Source: Thiorhodovibrio frisius
GTDB taxonomy: Bacteria > Pseudomonadota > Gammaproteobacteria > Chromatiales > Chromatiaceae
Assembly (NCBI RefSeq): GCF_033954835.1
Contig: NZ_CP121471.1
Location: 2,412,501 to 2,476,500 of the forward strand
Length of the DNA: 64,000 nucleotides
Direction: 5' to 3'
Part shown: positions 8,036 through 17,236 of the stretch, piece after piece
How positions within the stretch are numbered: the first letter of the stretch is position 1
Layout of the letters: every line of letters begins with the position of its first letter
Position numbers and translations under genes: made by a program
The notes under the pieces: generated by a model
Database searches by the model: none
What the model was told of the DNA's origin: nothing
Seen by the model: only the letters and a program-made list of their open reading frames with translations

Positions 8036-9091
8036 TCAAGACTTTGCTAAGAATGGCAGGTAGCCGTCAAGGTCGCCACGCAGAAAGCGGGCGAGCACGC
8101 GAGCTTGGACGAATGGCAGAATGCCAATGGGAACTTTAGTGTCGAGGATGGGATGCTTGATTTCCTCTTGCTTGCGTTCCTGCCATGCGGCCACGACTGC
8201 GCGACGGCCCTGATCGTTGAGCATGACGGCGCCGCCTTCGCGCAAATCGAAGTCTTTGGTGGTCAGTTGGGCGCGGTTGACGAGTGTCAGGGCGAATCGG
8301 TCGGCGAGGATGCTTCGAAACTCTTCCTGCAGATCAAGGGCTAGCGCGGCGCGACCGGGACGCACTGCATGCAGAAAGCCAAGCTGGGGGTCGAGTCCAA
8401 CTGATTCGATGGCGGAGCGGCAGTCGTTCATCAGCATGGAGTAGAGAAAGGACAACAGCGCATTGAATCGGTCGCGCGGTGGACGACGCGAACGCCCCGA
8501 TAGTTTGAAGTGCGCGCGCATTTTCGGTTTGACGATAAGCTCAAGGACAGAGAAATAGCGACGGGCGGCTTCTCCTTCGGTACCACGCAGGCTGTCGATG
8601 TCCGCAGCGACGGGTACGGCACGCAGGGACGCGGCCAAGGACTCGGCGGCAGCGATCAGTTCAGCGGACTCGGCGGGATTCTCGGTTTCGCGAGCGCCGC
8701 GCAGCAAGACGGAACGGCTGTTACGCAATTTGCCGGCAATCAGGGCACGGGCGATGGCGAGGCATGTATCCGTTGCTTCGCTGGCCCGGTACTGCGCCTG
8801 GCGGAGCAGGATGTTGCCAGACACGGGGCCTTCCAGCCGGGCTTTGAAGCGGCCAGAACTCTCGAGAAGAACCAGCGACTTGCCTTCATCGGCAAGGCGG
8901 TGCATCAAGGCTGGCGAGACCATGATGTTGCCGAAACAGACCAGGCTGCCGACATGATGCAATGGGACGCGGAGGCGGGTCTCTCGTTCGACGTCGATGC
9001 GCACGGTGGTATTGTCGAGATGCACATAAGCCCCTGGCGTCATGACGTAGAGGCTATTCTGAATCTGGTAACTGGTTTGACTGGCGGGCAT
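8036..9091 (-). CDS. cas1: Type I-C CRISPR-associated endonuclease Cas1
   Basis: A 351-residue Cas1 integrase, counted from the ATG at 9091, which lies one base after the cas4 stop; an upstream in-frame start at 9127 would overlap cas4. Visible signatures: 'LYVMTPGAYVHLDNTTVRI' and 'VSPALMHRLADEGKSLVLL' of the N-terminal beta domain, and the catalytic region with Glu in 'GTEGEAARRYF', His in 'LGFLHAVRPGR' and Asp in 'LALDLQEEFR'. The C-terminus 'ARVLARFLRGDLDGYLPF' is standard for I-C Cas1. Confidence 0.97.
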   Translation of the reverse strand: MPASQTSYQIQNSLYVMTPGAYVHLDNTTVRIDVERETRLRVPLHHVGSLVCFGNIMVSPALMHRLADEGKSLVLLESSGRFKARLEGPVSGNILLRQAQYRASEATDTCLAIARALIAGKLRNSRSVLLRGARETENPAESAELIAAAESLAASLRAVPVAADIDSLRGTEGEAARRYFSVLELIVKPKMRAHFKLSGRSRRPPRDRFNALLSFLYSMLMNDCRSAIESVGLDPQLGFLHAVRPGRAALALDLQEEFRSILADRFALTLVNRAQLTTKDFDLREGGAVMLNDQGRRAVVAAWQERKQEEIKHPILDTKVPIGILPFVQARVLARFLRGDLDGYLPFLAKS

Positions 9092-9092
9092 C

Positions 9093-9767
9093 TTAGTCAG
9101 CTTCGAATTCTGGATCGAACAGGCCACTCAGTGCGTGATTGAACCGCTGCTGCTCACCAATGAGCTCCGGCTGGCATAAGAGGGACAGGGAACATTCGCG
9201 GCAGCGCCGGTCGTTGACGGGCGGTGGCAAGCGGTTGGATGCCAGCATGGTGCGGATGGCGGTCAGAGTATCGGCGACGGCGGCGCGGAGGTTGTTGTCG
9301 ATGGCGACTTCGCGCCGGCGATGGCTGGTGGCGTGGTAGATGGCGCCGCGCGGCACGGGGCGGTCGAACATTTCTTCCAGGCACAGCGCCTGGGCGGCCA
9401 GTTGGATGTCGTCATGATGCGCTTGGCGTTTGCGACCATGCTTGTATTCGACCGGAAAGATGGCGCCATCGGGATGGATTTCAACCAGATCGGCCTTGCC
9501 GATCAGGCCCAAGCGCTCCGACCACAGCGGCAGGGAGCGCTCGATTTTCACCCCTGCCTTGATGGCTTCACCGGGTTGATCGACCAGATGATGTACGGCC
9601 TGTCCACGCGCGGTATGCAGGTTGTCGGTGAAGGACTGCTCCTGATGAATCAATGCGCATTGGCGTGGGCAGTAAGCCCAGTGCTGGAGCGCGGAGATGG
9701 CGATGGGGTCGACCAGCCCCGTAAGGCTTGAACGGCCCGCCGCGTCAATTGGTATGGCCTCGGTCAT
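9093..9767 (-). CDS. cas4: CRISPR-associated exonuclease Cas4
   Basis: A 224-residue Dna2/Cas4-type 5'-3' exonuclease that trims prespacers and selects the PAM. An iron-sulfur cluster can be formed by Cys in 'YCPRQCAL' (about 33 and 37) and 'CRECSLSLLC' (about 189, 192, 198). The RecB-like nuclease core is 'GKADLVEIHPDG...FPVEYKHGRKR' with 'DDIQLAAQALCLEEMF'. Its ATG overlaps the stop of the upstream DUF5615 gene by four bases (ATGA), so its translation is coupled to the embedded toxin-antitoxin pair. Confidence 0.95.
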   Translation of the reverse strand: MTEAIPIDAAGRSSLTGLVDPIAISALQHWAYCPRQCALIHQEQSFTDNLHTARGQAVHHLVDQPGEAIKAGVKIERSLPLWSERLGLIGKADLVEIHPDGAIFPVEYKHGRKRQAHHDDIQLAAQALCLEEMFDRPVPRGAIYHATSHRRREVAIDNNLRAAVADTLTAIRTMLASNRLPPPVNDRRCRECSLSLLCQPELIGEQQRFNHALSGLFDPEFEAD

Positions 9768-10147
9768 CCTAGCACCCGGACTTGCGGTCGACGTCTCACG
9801 GTGCGACCGTCAAAAATATGAAAACATCCGAGATGCAGCTGCCCCTGGTCGAACAGTTGCTCGATCCACTGCGCTGGCTCCTCGGGGCCATAGGAAGTGA
9901 CACGCAACAAAAGCGTTAGGGGCGGCGGTGGCAGCTTTTGGTGAAAAATCAGGTCACCAAAATCGCGATCAAAGGTGGCCAGCCAACGATGCTCGTCAAG
10001 GGCGAGGGATAGCACATCCGCGTCATCCAGGGCGGCATGGGTATCGCTGATCGCCAAGACATCCCAACCTGAAGCACGCAGATGCGCAACTGCCGGTTCG
10101 GGAAAGTTTTCATCGAGTAGCCAGGCGGGACGGGACGACTCTGTCAC
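9764..10147 (-). CDS. DUF5615 PIN-like protein, putative toxin, embedded in cas operon
   Basis: A 127-residue DUF5615-like protein with the PIN-type acidic pattern: 'LLDENFP' (Asp12, Glu13), 'LDDADVLSLA' (Asp41-44) and 'LATFDRDFGDL' (Asp60-65). Family members usually pair with DUF433 proteins and are regarded as toxin-antitoxin systems with a predicted RNase toxin. The GTG start overlaps the DUF433 stop by four bases and its stop overlaps the cas4 ATG by four. It is not a standard component of type I-C loci. All acidic positions look intact, so it may be active. Confidence 0.85.
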   Translation of the reverse strand: MTESSRPAWLLDENFPEPAVAHLRASGWDVLAISDTHAALDDADVLSLALDEHRWLATFDRDFGDLIFHQKLPPPPLTLLLRVTSYGPEEPAQWIEQLFDQGQLHLGCFHIFDGRTVRRRPQVRVLG

Positions 10148-10386
10148 GCTCGCACCTTATCAATGGCGACGTAGTCTTCTTCGCGAAAGACTTCGGTGAC
10201 GAAGCGAATGGCGGCTAGCACATCCTCGCGTGTCAGGCGTGGATAGGCGCTGAGAATTTGCTCCGTTGTCCAGCCATCGGCGAGGCGATCCATGATCTGA
10301 TCAACAGCGATGCGAGTGCCGCGAATGGCGGGTTTGCCGACCAGGATCTTCTCGTCAACGCTGATACGCTCGTGCCAGTTGGTCAT
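10144..10386 (-). CDS. DUF433 domain protein, putative antitoxin, embedded in cas operon
   Basis: An 80-residue DUF433 protein. The family core is clear: 'ISVDEKILVGKPAIRGTRIAVDQI' followed by 'LADGWTTEQILSAYPRLTREDVLAAI', a small winged-helix-like DNA-binding fold. It is the usual upstream partner of a DUF5615 PIN-like protein, as here. It begins only 10 bases after the cas7 stop and is co-directional with the cas genes, so it probably lies on the same transcript. Confidence 0.88.
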   Translation of the reverse strand: MTNWHERISVDEKILVGKPAIRGTRIAVDQIMDRLADGWTTEQILSAYPRLTREDVLAAIRFVTEVFREEDYVAIDKVRA

Positions 10387-10396
10387 GGGTGAATCC

Positions 10397-11515
10397 TCAT
10401 TGGTTCAGGACGAGAAACTCCACACCGGGAAAGTCAGCGAGCGGACCGGGCGGTGGAGATTCGATGCGATAATCGCCAATCTGACGCGCCGGGCGCTGGG
10501 TGTCATTGCGCTCGATCCGAATCAAATCAAACAGCTTGTGCGCCGGTGCGTTGCCCAGCTCGGAGTCGTGCTTGAAGACATAAAGCCCCCGGGTTGCCAT
10601 CTGCCCACGCGCGGCGGAGCGGTCGTGCTCGAACATTTGGCCAAGCGCTTGCCAGAAGAGTTGCAGATCATCATCGCTAAAGCCGGTTTGCTTGGCCAGA
10701 AAGGCGGAGACAAAACCATGCCCTCGGTAGAGTCCATAAGGAACCGTGTGCTTGCGGCCCATGGTGCGATTGTCGCCGGATTGCTTTTCGGCCTCCGCTT
10801 CGGTCGCGACCGCCATGCGGGTGATGGAATGCTCGGCGGCGACAATGGGGTCGACCGAACGCGCGAAGGTGAGTTGCACCGGACCGCGCACCTGGCCGCA
10901 ATTGGGCGCGCTTTTCAGTGATAGCACGGCGCCGAAAGTGCGGATGTCAAAGAAATCCTTGCACATCTGGACGCGGCCGCGTTCGGTCTCCTCGGGTTTC
11001 GGTCTCCGTGGTTTTGCATCCTTGAGTGCTTGATTGATCAATTTGACCAGATTTTTGTCCAGATCAGGCGTTTCCTTGAGCCAGTCCTTGACTTCGGCCT
11101 TGTCGAGCACGGCGGAGAATTCGAGCTGCGACTGGCCTTCGTCGTCGGTGATGCGCTCGATGCCCGCGGGCAGGGTAATCTCTGTTAGCGCGTCTTCCAG
11201 TTCGGCGGGAACAGGAACGACTTTTTTCTCGCCCAGGTTGATGCCGAGTTTTTCGAAGGTCTGCACATGGGCATGGCCGAGCACGGCTTTTTCTTTGACG
11301 TAGATGTCGTAGCCAGGCGCGAATTGTCCATCGCCCTGTTGTTTGGTCAGGCCGACAAAGTTGCGCACCTTGCGCTTCAGCGAGACATCGGTGACCAGTC
11401 CTTGGCCGGTTTCGGCATCGAGCCGTGGCAGATTGCCGGCGTCGGGGTCGCCGTTGGGATTGCCGTCCTGCACGTCGAACAGCAGCACGAAATCATAACG
11501 ATGGCCAATGCTCAT
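10397..11515 (-). CDS. cas7: Type I-C Cascade backbone protein Cas7 (Csd2)
   Basis: A 372-residue Cas7/Csd2 that polymerises along the crRNA. The N-terminus '[25 protein letters not shown]' is a family signature, followed by '[14 protein letters not shown]' and, later, '[17 protein letters not shown]' with 'HSITRMAV'. Length is slightly above the usual ~290-310, partly through an inserted '[18 protein letters not shown]' region. Its start overlaps the cas8c stop by four bases. Confidence 0.96.
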   Translation of the reverse strand: MSIGHRYDFVLLFDVQDGNPNGDPDAGNLPRLDAETGQGLVTDVSLKRKVRNFVGLTKQQGDGQFAPGYDIYVKEKAVLGHAHVQTFEKLGINLGEKKVVPVPAELEDALTEITLPAGIERITDDEGQSQLEFSAVLDKAEVKDWLKETPDLDKNLVKLINQALKDAKPRRPKPEETERGRVQMCKDFFDIRTFGAVLSLKSAPNCGQVRGPVQLTFARSVDPIVAAEHSITRMAVATEAEAEKQSGDNRTMGRKHTVPYGLYRGHGFVSAFLAKQTGFSDDDLQLFWQALGQMFEHDRSAARGQMATRGLYVFKHDSELGNAPAHKLFDLIRIERNDTQRPARQIGDYRIESPPPGPLADFPGVEFLVLNQ

Positions 11516-13353
11516 GAGTCAGTCTCCTTGTGATCAATGTGGGGGTCATCAATATTGGGGTCCGTTGTGCCGGTCTTTGGCGTGCGTTTGGTGAAGAACG
11601 CCTGGCGCTGGTGGTAGTAGCCGATGGCGAAGCGGCCTTGATCGGGCATGGCCATCTGGCTGGGGAAATCCGCCAAGCCTTCGAGAATTTCGGCGATCAG
11701 CCGTTCCATGTTCACCGCGCGGCCTTTGGTGAGCTTGCCAATGTGGTGGTTCTTGAGTCGCATCAGGGTCGGGAAGACCGACACCGGCGTGCCGGAGGCG
11801 GCGCCATAGAAGCGGTCGCGAATGGTGGCATTGATGCCCGGGCTGGCTTCCTCCTGAATGCGCTCCAGGGTGGCGAAGAGTCGGCCCAGCCGATAGGCCG
11901 GGCTGGGATTGGCGACATCGAGCATGGGCGTTGGCTCCGTGGCGGGGTTGAATGAGTCGGCTCCAGCGCGTCGCTGGTCGCGACACAGCCAGGCTTTGAT
12001 GGCGGCGGCGCGCGGATAAGTCACGCGCTGCTCGGCGCGGCAGCGTTGCACCGCAGCATGCAGCAGGGTGGTCGGGTAGGGACGCGCGGTGAGGATGGCG
12101 CGCATCACATCGCCGCCGAGATGGGGTGGGATGTTGTCGGCCTTGCCCTGCTGGGCGCAGCTCACCAACAGGCGAAACAGCGACAAGTATTCGGGATCAT
12201 TCGGACCGCGGGCGATGCGCAGATCCTCGAAATGCTGGCGAATGCGTTGGGCCAACTCGATTGCCGGGGCGGTCTCCCAGAAGCGAATACTAATGCGCGC
12301 GGCATTGGGGGCAAGGCCAAGCACATGAAAGCGATCTTCGCCCGTGCCGAGGGCAAAGTGACCGGATGAGACGGCGCGATAGAGCTCAGCAATGGCGCGG
12401 GTGCCTTGGTCGGGGTCATCCTTGGGCGGTTCGCCGAAAATGTCGGGCAGCGCGGTTTCCAGGGCATTGGGCTGTTCGGCCCAGAACACAGTTGATGTGT
12501 CGCCGACCTGGACGCGCTGTGACGACTCCTTGCGTAGCAGATGATTGAGTGCCGAAGTATAAGCGCTGGCGGCAGCCTTGCTGATCGGGGCGTTGGCGCC
12601 CTGCAGTTTGCCGTATGAGCGGAAAGCGCCAAGGTTGAAGGAGACGATATTGGCTCCCGATGTTTGAGCACCCCAAACGCCTTTGATCGGGGGATGCAGC
12701 CGCTCAATGAGACCCGGCTTGCCACTGAGTAGACAGACGGCCCCGGCTTCCTCCGGCTGCGCCGGACTTTGTCGCAAGGCCGCCACCACGTCCGGGCGCT
12801 GGCAGACCAGATCGAGATCGCCGTGCAGTCGAAAGCCCATGAAGGGATTAGTTTTTGCGATGTCTTCCCAAGCGGGAAGCGCCTGAATGGCCCCAAGCCT
12901 GTCGTCGCGCCTGTCGCCGCGAAAGAACGTTCGCACGGCTTGAACCCCCGCGTCCTCCTGGGTGGATTCGGGGAGCTCATCCAAGCGCGCAATGAAGGCG
13001 CGGTGCATGTCCTTCACCCGGCTCAGGTAGTCGTCCGCCTTGCCTTTTTTCTGGCGTTCATCGAGCTTTTTTTGATCCGGAATACCCAGGACATATTCGG
13101 CCGTGTCCCACAGCAGGTTGGCCTTGACCTGGACGGTGCGCTTTTCCGCCTGCGGGACCAAGAATCGCTGTGCAGTCTTGATGTTGCCGTCGCGGCCACG
13201 CGTATCCGCCAGCGAGACGAAGTCACCGGCATGATCGAGCTCGATGACAAAGGGAATCTCTTTGTATTCAAATCCGGCTGGCGCGACTCGATCACCGCCA
13301 CTGCTAGCGGTCTGTTGGCGCTCATAGTAGGCCGCAAGCGCTTGCAAAATCAT
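11512..13353 (-). CDS. cas8c: Type I-C Cascade large subunit Cas8c (Csd1)
   Basis: A 613-residue Cas8c/Csd1, the PAM-recognising large subunit of type I-C Cascade. The N-terminal '[13 protein letters not shown]' and '[19 protein letters not shown]' are typical, as are '[20 protein letters not shown]', '[20 protein letters not shown]' and '[17 protein letters not shown]'. In type I-C an internal start near the 3' end commonly yields a separate Cas11c small subunit; the C-terminal helical part here could do the same but I cannot place the start. It is coupled to cas5c by a four-base overlap. Confidence 0.96.
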   Translation of the reverse strand: MILQALAAYYERQQTASSGGDRVAPAGFEYKEIPFVIELDHAGDFVSLADTRGRDGNIKTAQRFLVPQAEKRTVQVKANLLWDTAEYVLGIPDQKKLDERQKKGKADDYLSRVKDMHRAFIARLDELPESTQEDAGVQAVRTFFRGDRRDDRLGAIQALPAWEDIAKTNPFMGFRLHGDLDLVCQRPDVVAALRQSPAQPEEAGAVCLLSGKPGLIERLHPPIKGVWGAQTSGANIVSFNLGAFRSYGKLQGANAPISKAAASAYTSALNHLLRKESSQRVQVGDTSTVFWAEQPNALETALPDIFGEPPKDDPDQGTRAIAELYRAVSSGHFALGTGEDRFHVLGLAPNAARISIRFWETAPAIELAQRIRQHFEDLRIARGPNDPEYLSLFRLLVSCAQQGKADNIPPHLGGDVMRAILTARPYPTTLLHAAVQRCRAEQRVTYPRAAAIKAWLCRDQRRAGADSFNPATEPTPMLDVANPSPAYRLGRLFATLERIQEEASPGINATIRDRFYGAASGTPVSVFPTLMRLKNHHIGKLTKGRAVNMERLIAEILEGLADFPSQMAMPDQGRFAIGYYHQRQAFFTKRTPKTGTTDPNIDDPHIDHKETDS

Positions 13354-14018
13354 GCCAACACCTCCGGATCGGACCAGCCCGGCAGATCGATCACGCCGCT
13401 GTTCATTAGGCTGCGGAAGAAACGCGGTTGTGGGTCGTGAGGGTCCGAAAAATCCAGATCGTACAACATGAAGCCAAGGTCACGGCTCTCCGCGATTGGC
13501 GCTGTGGTGACGGAACCGGGCGCGATCAGCGCGAAGGCCGCGGCGAACTCGCGACAGCCGAGGTAGGGCTGATTGACGCATTGCCCTCGACGCGCGCGCC
13601 GCTCGAACATTTGGCGATATTTCTCGCCCTTCGCATCCGGATCGCGCCGCGCATCGAAATGCAACTCGGCATGGAGGCGATAGGCGACATCGCGCAAGAA
13701 CAGCCCGGCGCGCTGCTGGCGGTCGTCCTCAATGAACAATCCGCGATAGCCATCCCCGCCACTGCGATCCGTCGCCAAGCCGCCGACTTCGTTTCGCTTA
13801 AGCGTCATCCAGCGAATGGGCTTGAGTACCTCAATGCGGCGCACTTGCCAGCGAATGGCCGGTTTCCAGAGGATGGCCTCGAAGATGGCGCGCGCGGCCG
13901 AGGGGGTGATGACGTCATAGCTGACGCGCTCGACTTTCATTTCCGGGCGGGTGAAACAGGCGAAATCGCCCCAGACTTCCAGGCAGTAGGTGTTCATGTT
14001 GCCCTCAAAGGTTGTCAT
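13350..14018 (-). CDS. cas5c: Type I-C crRNA endoribonuclease Cas5c (Cas5d)
   Basis: A Cas5c of about 222 residues, which in type I-C replaces Cas6 and cuts the repeat 3' of its hairpin. The signature 'YCLEVWGDFACFTRPEMK' opens the protein, then 'VSYDVITPSAARAIFEAI' and 'RHYLREVAYRL'-like 'FLRDVAYRLHAELHF'. The ATG at 14018 has a GAGG eight bases upstream; another ATG at 13997 with its own GAGG is equally close to the homologous start. The farthest in-frame start (14030) would be a TTG overlapping cas3. Confidence 0.95.
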   Translation of the reverse strand: MTTFEGNMNTYCLEVWGDFACFTRPEMKVERVSYDVITPSAARAIFEAILWKPAIRWQVRRIEVLKPIRWMTLKRNEVGGLATDRSGGDGYRGLFIEDDRQQRAGLFLRDVAYRLHAELHFDARRDPDAKGEKYRQMFERRARRGQCVNQPYLGCREFAAAFALIAPGSVTTAPIAESRDLGFMLYDLDFSDPHDPQPRFFRSLMNSGVIDLPGWSDPEVLA

Positions 14019-14026
14019 GCCGGCCC

Positions 14027-16303
14027 TCAAACAATGGTTTGCGCGGGCCGTGGTGCGGCGCCCTCGGTGATCAAGCCCAGATCGGCATCGTAGAGCCAGT
14101 CGCTGATCTGCACGAACAACCCCGGCACCTGCTCCTCGACATCGCCCTGGTCGAGCAGGCGCAGCGCATCGCGTCGCCCGATAGTCACCATGTAGCGTTG
14201 CAAGCGCCGCATCAGCCAGCGATCCGGGCCGTTTTTACGCAGTGAGCCGAGCAGCATGTCGATGTCATTGTTCTCCGTATCCCGGTCGAGCACGACCACG
14301 GAAACGCTATCATCGTCCTCGATCATCTGAAAGTGTTCGGCGGCACCGCGGAACTGCACATTCAGTGCCTTGGGATCGTCGATACTGAGCAGGCGGCGAA
14401 TGCCATGGGCATCGAGGTCGCGGCTGTAGTAAAGCCGTTCGAAGTAATCCGCGAAGCGGGAGCGGGCGAGCGGGTCTCCGTCCTCAATGCCGTGCAGGGT
14501 GGTGCGGCAGGCGTCCTCGGCCGCGCGCAGCAGGCCGGCTGGAGGTGGCTCGGGCGGGATGAATACCACCACCTCGCCCTGCTTCATGCGCCCCTCGCGA
14601 TTACAGCGCCCGGCCGCCTGGCCGATGGAATCAAGGCCGGACAGCGCGCGATAGACGACCGGAAAGTCGAGATCCACACCCGCCTCGACTAGCTGAGTGG
14701 AAACCACTCGCGTCGGCACACCATCGGCCAAGCGCTGGCGGATGCGGCGGATGACCCGCGAGCGATGCGCGCCGCACATCAGCGCCGACAGATGCAGGGC
14801 GCCGGGCGGCATGGCGCGGAAAAGCTCGCGGGCGTGGCGGCGGGAGTTGACGATGACCAGGGCCGAGTCATGGTGGGACAATTCCTCGGCCAGCGTCTCC
14901 CAACTGACGGGTTGCCGCCAGTCGAGCGGCAAGCGCACCCGCACGCGGCGCAATTGATCATAGAGCGCGTCGGGATTGGGGATGATCTCGCGGACATTGT
15001 CGAGCCCGTCGAAATGGCGCGCGGAGTCGAAATAGCGCCGGCTCCCCAGCACTGGCTGAGTCGCGGTGGCCAGGACGAAGGTGACGCCATAGTGCTTGGC
15101 GAGCAGATTCATTACATCGACAATGGGTTGCAAGAGCGCCGGCGGCAGCAGTTGCACCTCATCGAGAACGACCACGCTGTTGACGATATTGTGCAGCTTG
15201 CGGCAGCGCGAGGTGCGCGCGGCGAACAGGGACTCGAAAAACTGCACGCTGGTGGTGACGATAATGGGCGCATCCCAGTTCTCGCAGGCCAGCCGGCTGC
15301 GAAGGTTTTCGGTGTCTGGCGTTGCCTCCGCCGCGCTGTGGTGCTCCAGCACCGCGTCACCGAAGATGCCTCGAAACACCGCTGCGGTTTGCTCAATGAT
15401 GCTGGTGTAGGGGATGACGTGAATCACCCGGCGCCGTCCATGCCGCTGCGCATGGCGGAGCGCGAACGCCATGCTGGCCAGGGTCTTGCCGCCACCGGTC
15501 GGCACCGTTAGCGAAAACACCCCTGGCTCCATCTCCGCCGCTTGACGGCAGTGCGCCAGCACCTCGGCGCGCAACTGATTGACCGGGGTTGGCGACGCTT
15601 GCTCGGCCAAGGCTTTCATCGCCTTATCGAATGCGGGGCCGAGGCTCGCCAGCTCAGGCCAGTGGGCGCGGCGTTCGGACTGCGGCGGGTCCATGAAGGC
15701 CTCGGTGTCGAGGAAGTCGGCATCGACCAGGCAGGAAAACAGCATCCGCACCCAGAGCGAGAAGCCCTCTTTGCCACCCGGCACCTGGCGCAAATCACGC
15801 GGCGGGAGTGCGGGGTGCAGGATATCCGGCGGTGGCTCGGCGGCGAGGCTTTCGGCCAGTTCGTCGCGGGCGTCATCGCCGGCCATGCGCTCTTTCAACC
15901 CGCCGTCCCAGTCGTACAGTCCGGCGTGGTGACCCGCGATCACATAAGCCAGAACGCGGCCAGCGATCGCCATGTCCCGTTCCGCCAGCAAGGCACCAGC
16001 CGTGGAGTGCGGCGCGCGCCCAGGGCGGGTTTCGAGATGGGCGGTCTCGGGGTCGAGCCCCACAGCCTCGCGGATATAACGCTGGAAGCGTGGTCTAAAT
16101 TTTCCGAGATCGTGCCAAAGCCCGGCTGCCGCGGCCCAATCCGATGAACCGAACAAGAGCGCGAAATCAGAGGCTAACCGGGCGACAGCTTTGAGGTGAT
16201 CATCGAGTAAATGGAAATGCCAGCGACCTTGGTTGTCCAGCCGCGCATGCGCCAAAAAACCCTTCTTCGACGACATAAATCCCTCTATGTTGATGACCGA
16301 CAC
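14027..16303 (-). CDS. cas3: CRISPR-associated nuclease-helicase Cas3 (HD-domain containing)
   Basis: A 758-residue Cas3, recruited by Cascade to unwind and degrade target DNA. The N-terminal HD nuclease has 'HLLDDH' (about 31-36) and 'LWHDLGKF' (about 62-69) plus 'AGHHAGLYDWDG'. The SF2 helicase has Walker A 'TVPTGGGKT' (about 267-275), the DExH-like box 'VVLDEVQLLPP' (about 377-387), 'VLATATQP' and motif VI 'QAAGRCNREG'. A second in-frame ATG at 16276 is possible as the start. First gene of the operon. Confidence 0.96.
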   Translation of the reverse strand: MSVINIEGFMSSKKGFLAHARLDNQGRWHFHLLDDHLKAVARLASDFALLFGSSDWAAAAGLWHDLGKFRPRFQRYIREAVGLDPETAHLETRPGRAPHSTAGALLAERDMAIAGRVLAYVIAGHHAGLYDWDGGLKERMAGDDARDELAESLAAEPPPDILHPALPPRDLRQVPGGKEGFSLWVRMLFSCLVDADFLDTEAFMDPPQSERRAHWPELASLGPAFDKAMKALAEQASPTPVNQLRAEVLAHCRQAAEMEPGVFSLTVPTGGGKTLASMAFALRHAQRHGRRRVIHVIPYTSIIEQTAAVFRGIFGDAVLEHHSAAEATPDTENLRSRLACENWDAPIIVTTSVQFFESLFAARTSRCRKLHNIVNSVVVLDEVQLLPPALLQPIVDVMNLLAKHYGVTFVLATATQPVLGSRRYFDSARHFDGLDNVREIIPNPDALYDQLRRVRVRLPLDWRQPVSWETLAEELSHHDSALVIVNSRRHARELFRAMPPGALHLSALMCGAHRSRVIRRIRQRLADGVPTRVVSTQLVEAGVDLDFPVVYRALSGLDSIGQAAGRCNREGRMKQGEVVVFIPPEPPPAGLLRAAEDACRTTLHGIEDGDPLARSRFADYFERLYYSRDLDAHGIRRLLSIDDPKALNVQFRGAAEHFQMIEDDDSVSVVVLDRDTENNDIDMLLGSLRKNGPDRWLMRRLQRYMVTIGRRDALRLLDQGDVEEQVPGLFVQISDWLYDADLGLITEGAAPRPAQTIV

Positions 16304-16453
16304 TCTGCTGTCCGCTGCCTCCGGACCGAATCATGTTTGTGGGGGAAGCGGTCAGCTGGGGCGACTAGAAAGCCACAATCGTTGGCGGCCGAGCCGCGCA
16401 GCTGTTCGCGGAATTCCTTCCTCGTCAAGAATGCAAGTACCTTTCGCGGCTTG

Positions 16454-16482
16454 AGGATACCTAACACGGAAAACACGGTCAA
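16454..16482 (-). promoter_or_regulatory. Candidate sigma-70 promoter for the cas operon
   Basis: On the minus strand TTGACC (16482-16477) and TATCCT (16459-16454) are separated by exactly 17 bases, about 150 bases before cas3. The -35 matches five of six consensus bases, the -10 four of six. The rest of the 16304-16622 stretch shows no other credible gene or signal. Not verified; a chance match is possible. Confidence 0.35.
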
Positions 16483-16622
16483 TGCCGCAGGCTCGTTCGA
16501 GCTGTAGACTATACGCACAGAATGGGCAATGCAATGGCCGGTGATTGGTTATCGTGTCTGGTTGGGGCTGAGCGGGGATTTTCGGTGCCAGCTGCCCCTT
16601 TCCTGCGCGGGTAGCTGTCCAG

Positions 16623-17042
16623 TCCCGCGAAAAAGCGTTTCGATTTTCCCTTGCGGGCGTGCAGTTGAAGTTCTCCGGCGCCGCGGACGCGGCCGGCGGA
16701 TTAACCATTCCGGCAAGCGGCGTGGGCGGCGACTGGATCGTCAAACTGCCCGCTCGGGACTATGGCGGCGTCCCCGAGAACGAATTCTCTATGATGACAC
16801 TCGCGCGGCAGATCGGCCTCTCTGTCCCCGCCATCGATCTTGTCGATCTGGCGTCCATTCAGAATCTGCCAAACGGCCTTGACCATCTCGGAGACAAGGC
16901 CTTTGTCATCAAACGCTTTGATCGCGCCGCACAAGGCGCTGTTCACATTGAGGACTTCGCCCAGGTTTTTGACCTTTACGCCAGGGTCGCCGAGGCCATC
17001 GACGGGCATCTGGCGCGCCTACCCATTGCGCGTGGTATTTGA
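16623..17042 (+). pseudogene. hipA: HipA-type kinase toxin fragment
   Basis: An open stretch encodes the middle of a HipA serine/threonine kinase: 'FSLAGVQLKFSG' (N-terminal subdomain boundary), 'GLTIPASGVGGDWIVKLP', 'YGGVPENEFSMMTLARQIG', 'VPAIDLVDL' and 'FVIKRFDRA..GAVHIEDFAQVF'. These are highly conserved HipA blocks. The first ~80 residues and the entire catalytic C-lobe are absent; the frame ends after 'HLARLPIARGI'. No HipB antitoxin is nearby. It is a relic. Confidence 0.85.
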
Positions 17043-17163
17043 ATGCTGGAATGCCTGTAGCAACGCCGATGCAATCCCGGCTTCGGCCACTGCCACCAAC
17101 TCGAACGCCAGATGGAATCGCGCTTTCGGCATCCGTACCCTGGCCTGGCAACCGACAACTCAG

Positions 17164-17220
17164 TTCAGGATCCCGCGAACGTTGTATTATCCGGGCTGCG
17201 GCAATCCCGATCTCGATTGA
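17164..17220 (+). pseudogene. Remnant of a TonB-dependent receptor gene
   Basis: A short frame ending at 17220 encodes 'FRIPRTLYYPGCGNPDLD', which closely matches the barrel signature 'FNELYYPGFGNPDL' of the btuB product encoded near 4840-4875. The DNA also matches (TATCCGGGCT...CGGCAATCC). Nothing else of the receptor is present; the stop follows at once. It sits between the HipA fragment and the intact permease gene, in what looks like a recombination scar. Confidence 0.5.
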
Positions 17221-17236
17221 TAATGAGGGGAAGCAC

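Noticed and set aside
16285-16518. 77-codon minus-strand frame between the candidate cas promoter and cas3
   Set aside because: It overlaps the start of cas3 in another frame and has no homology I can recognise; probably leader sequence.
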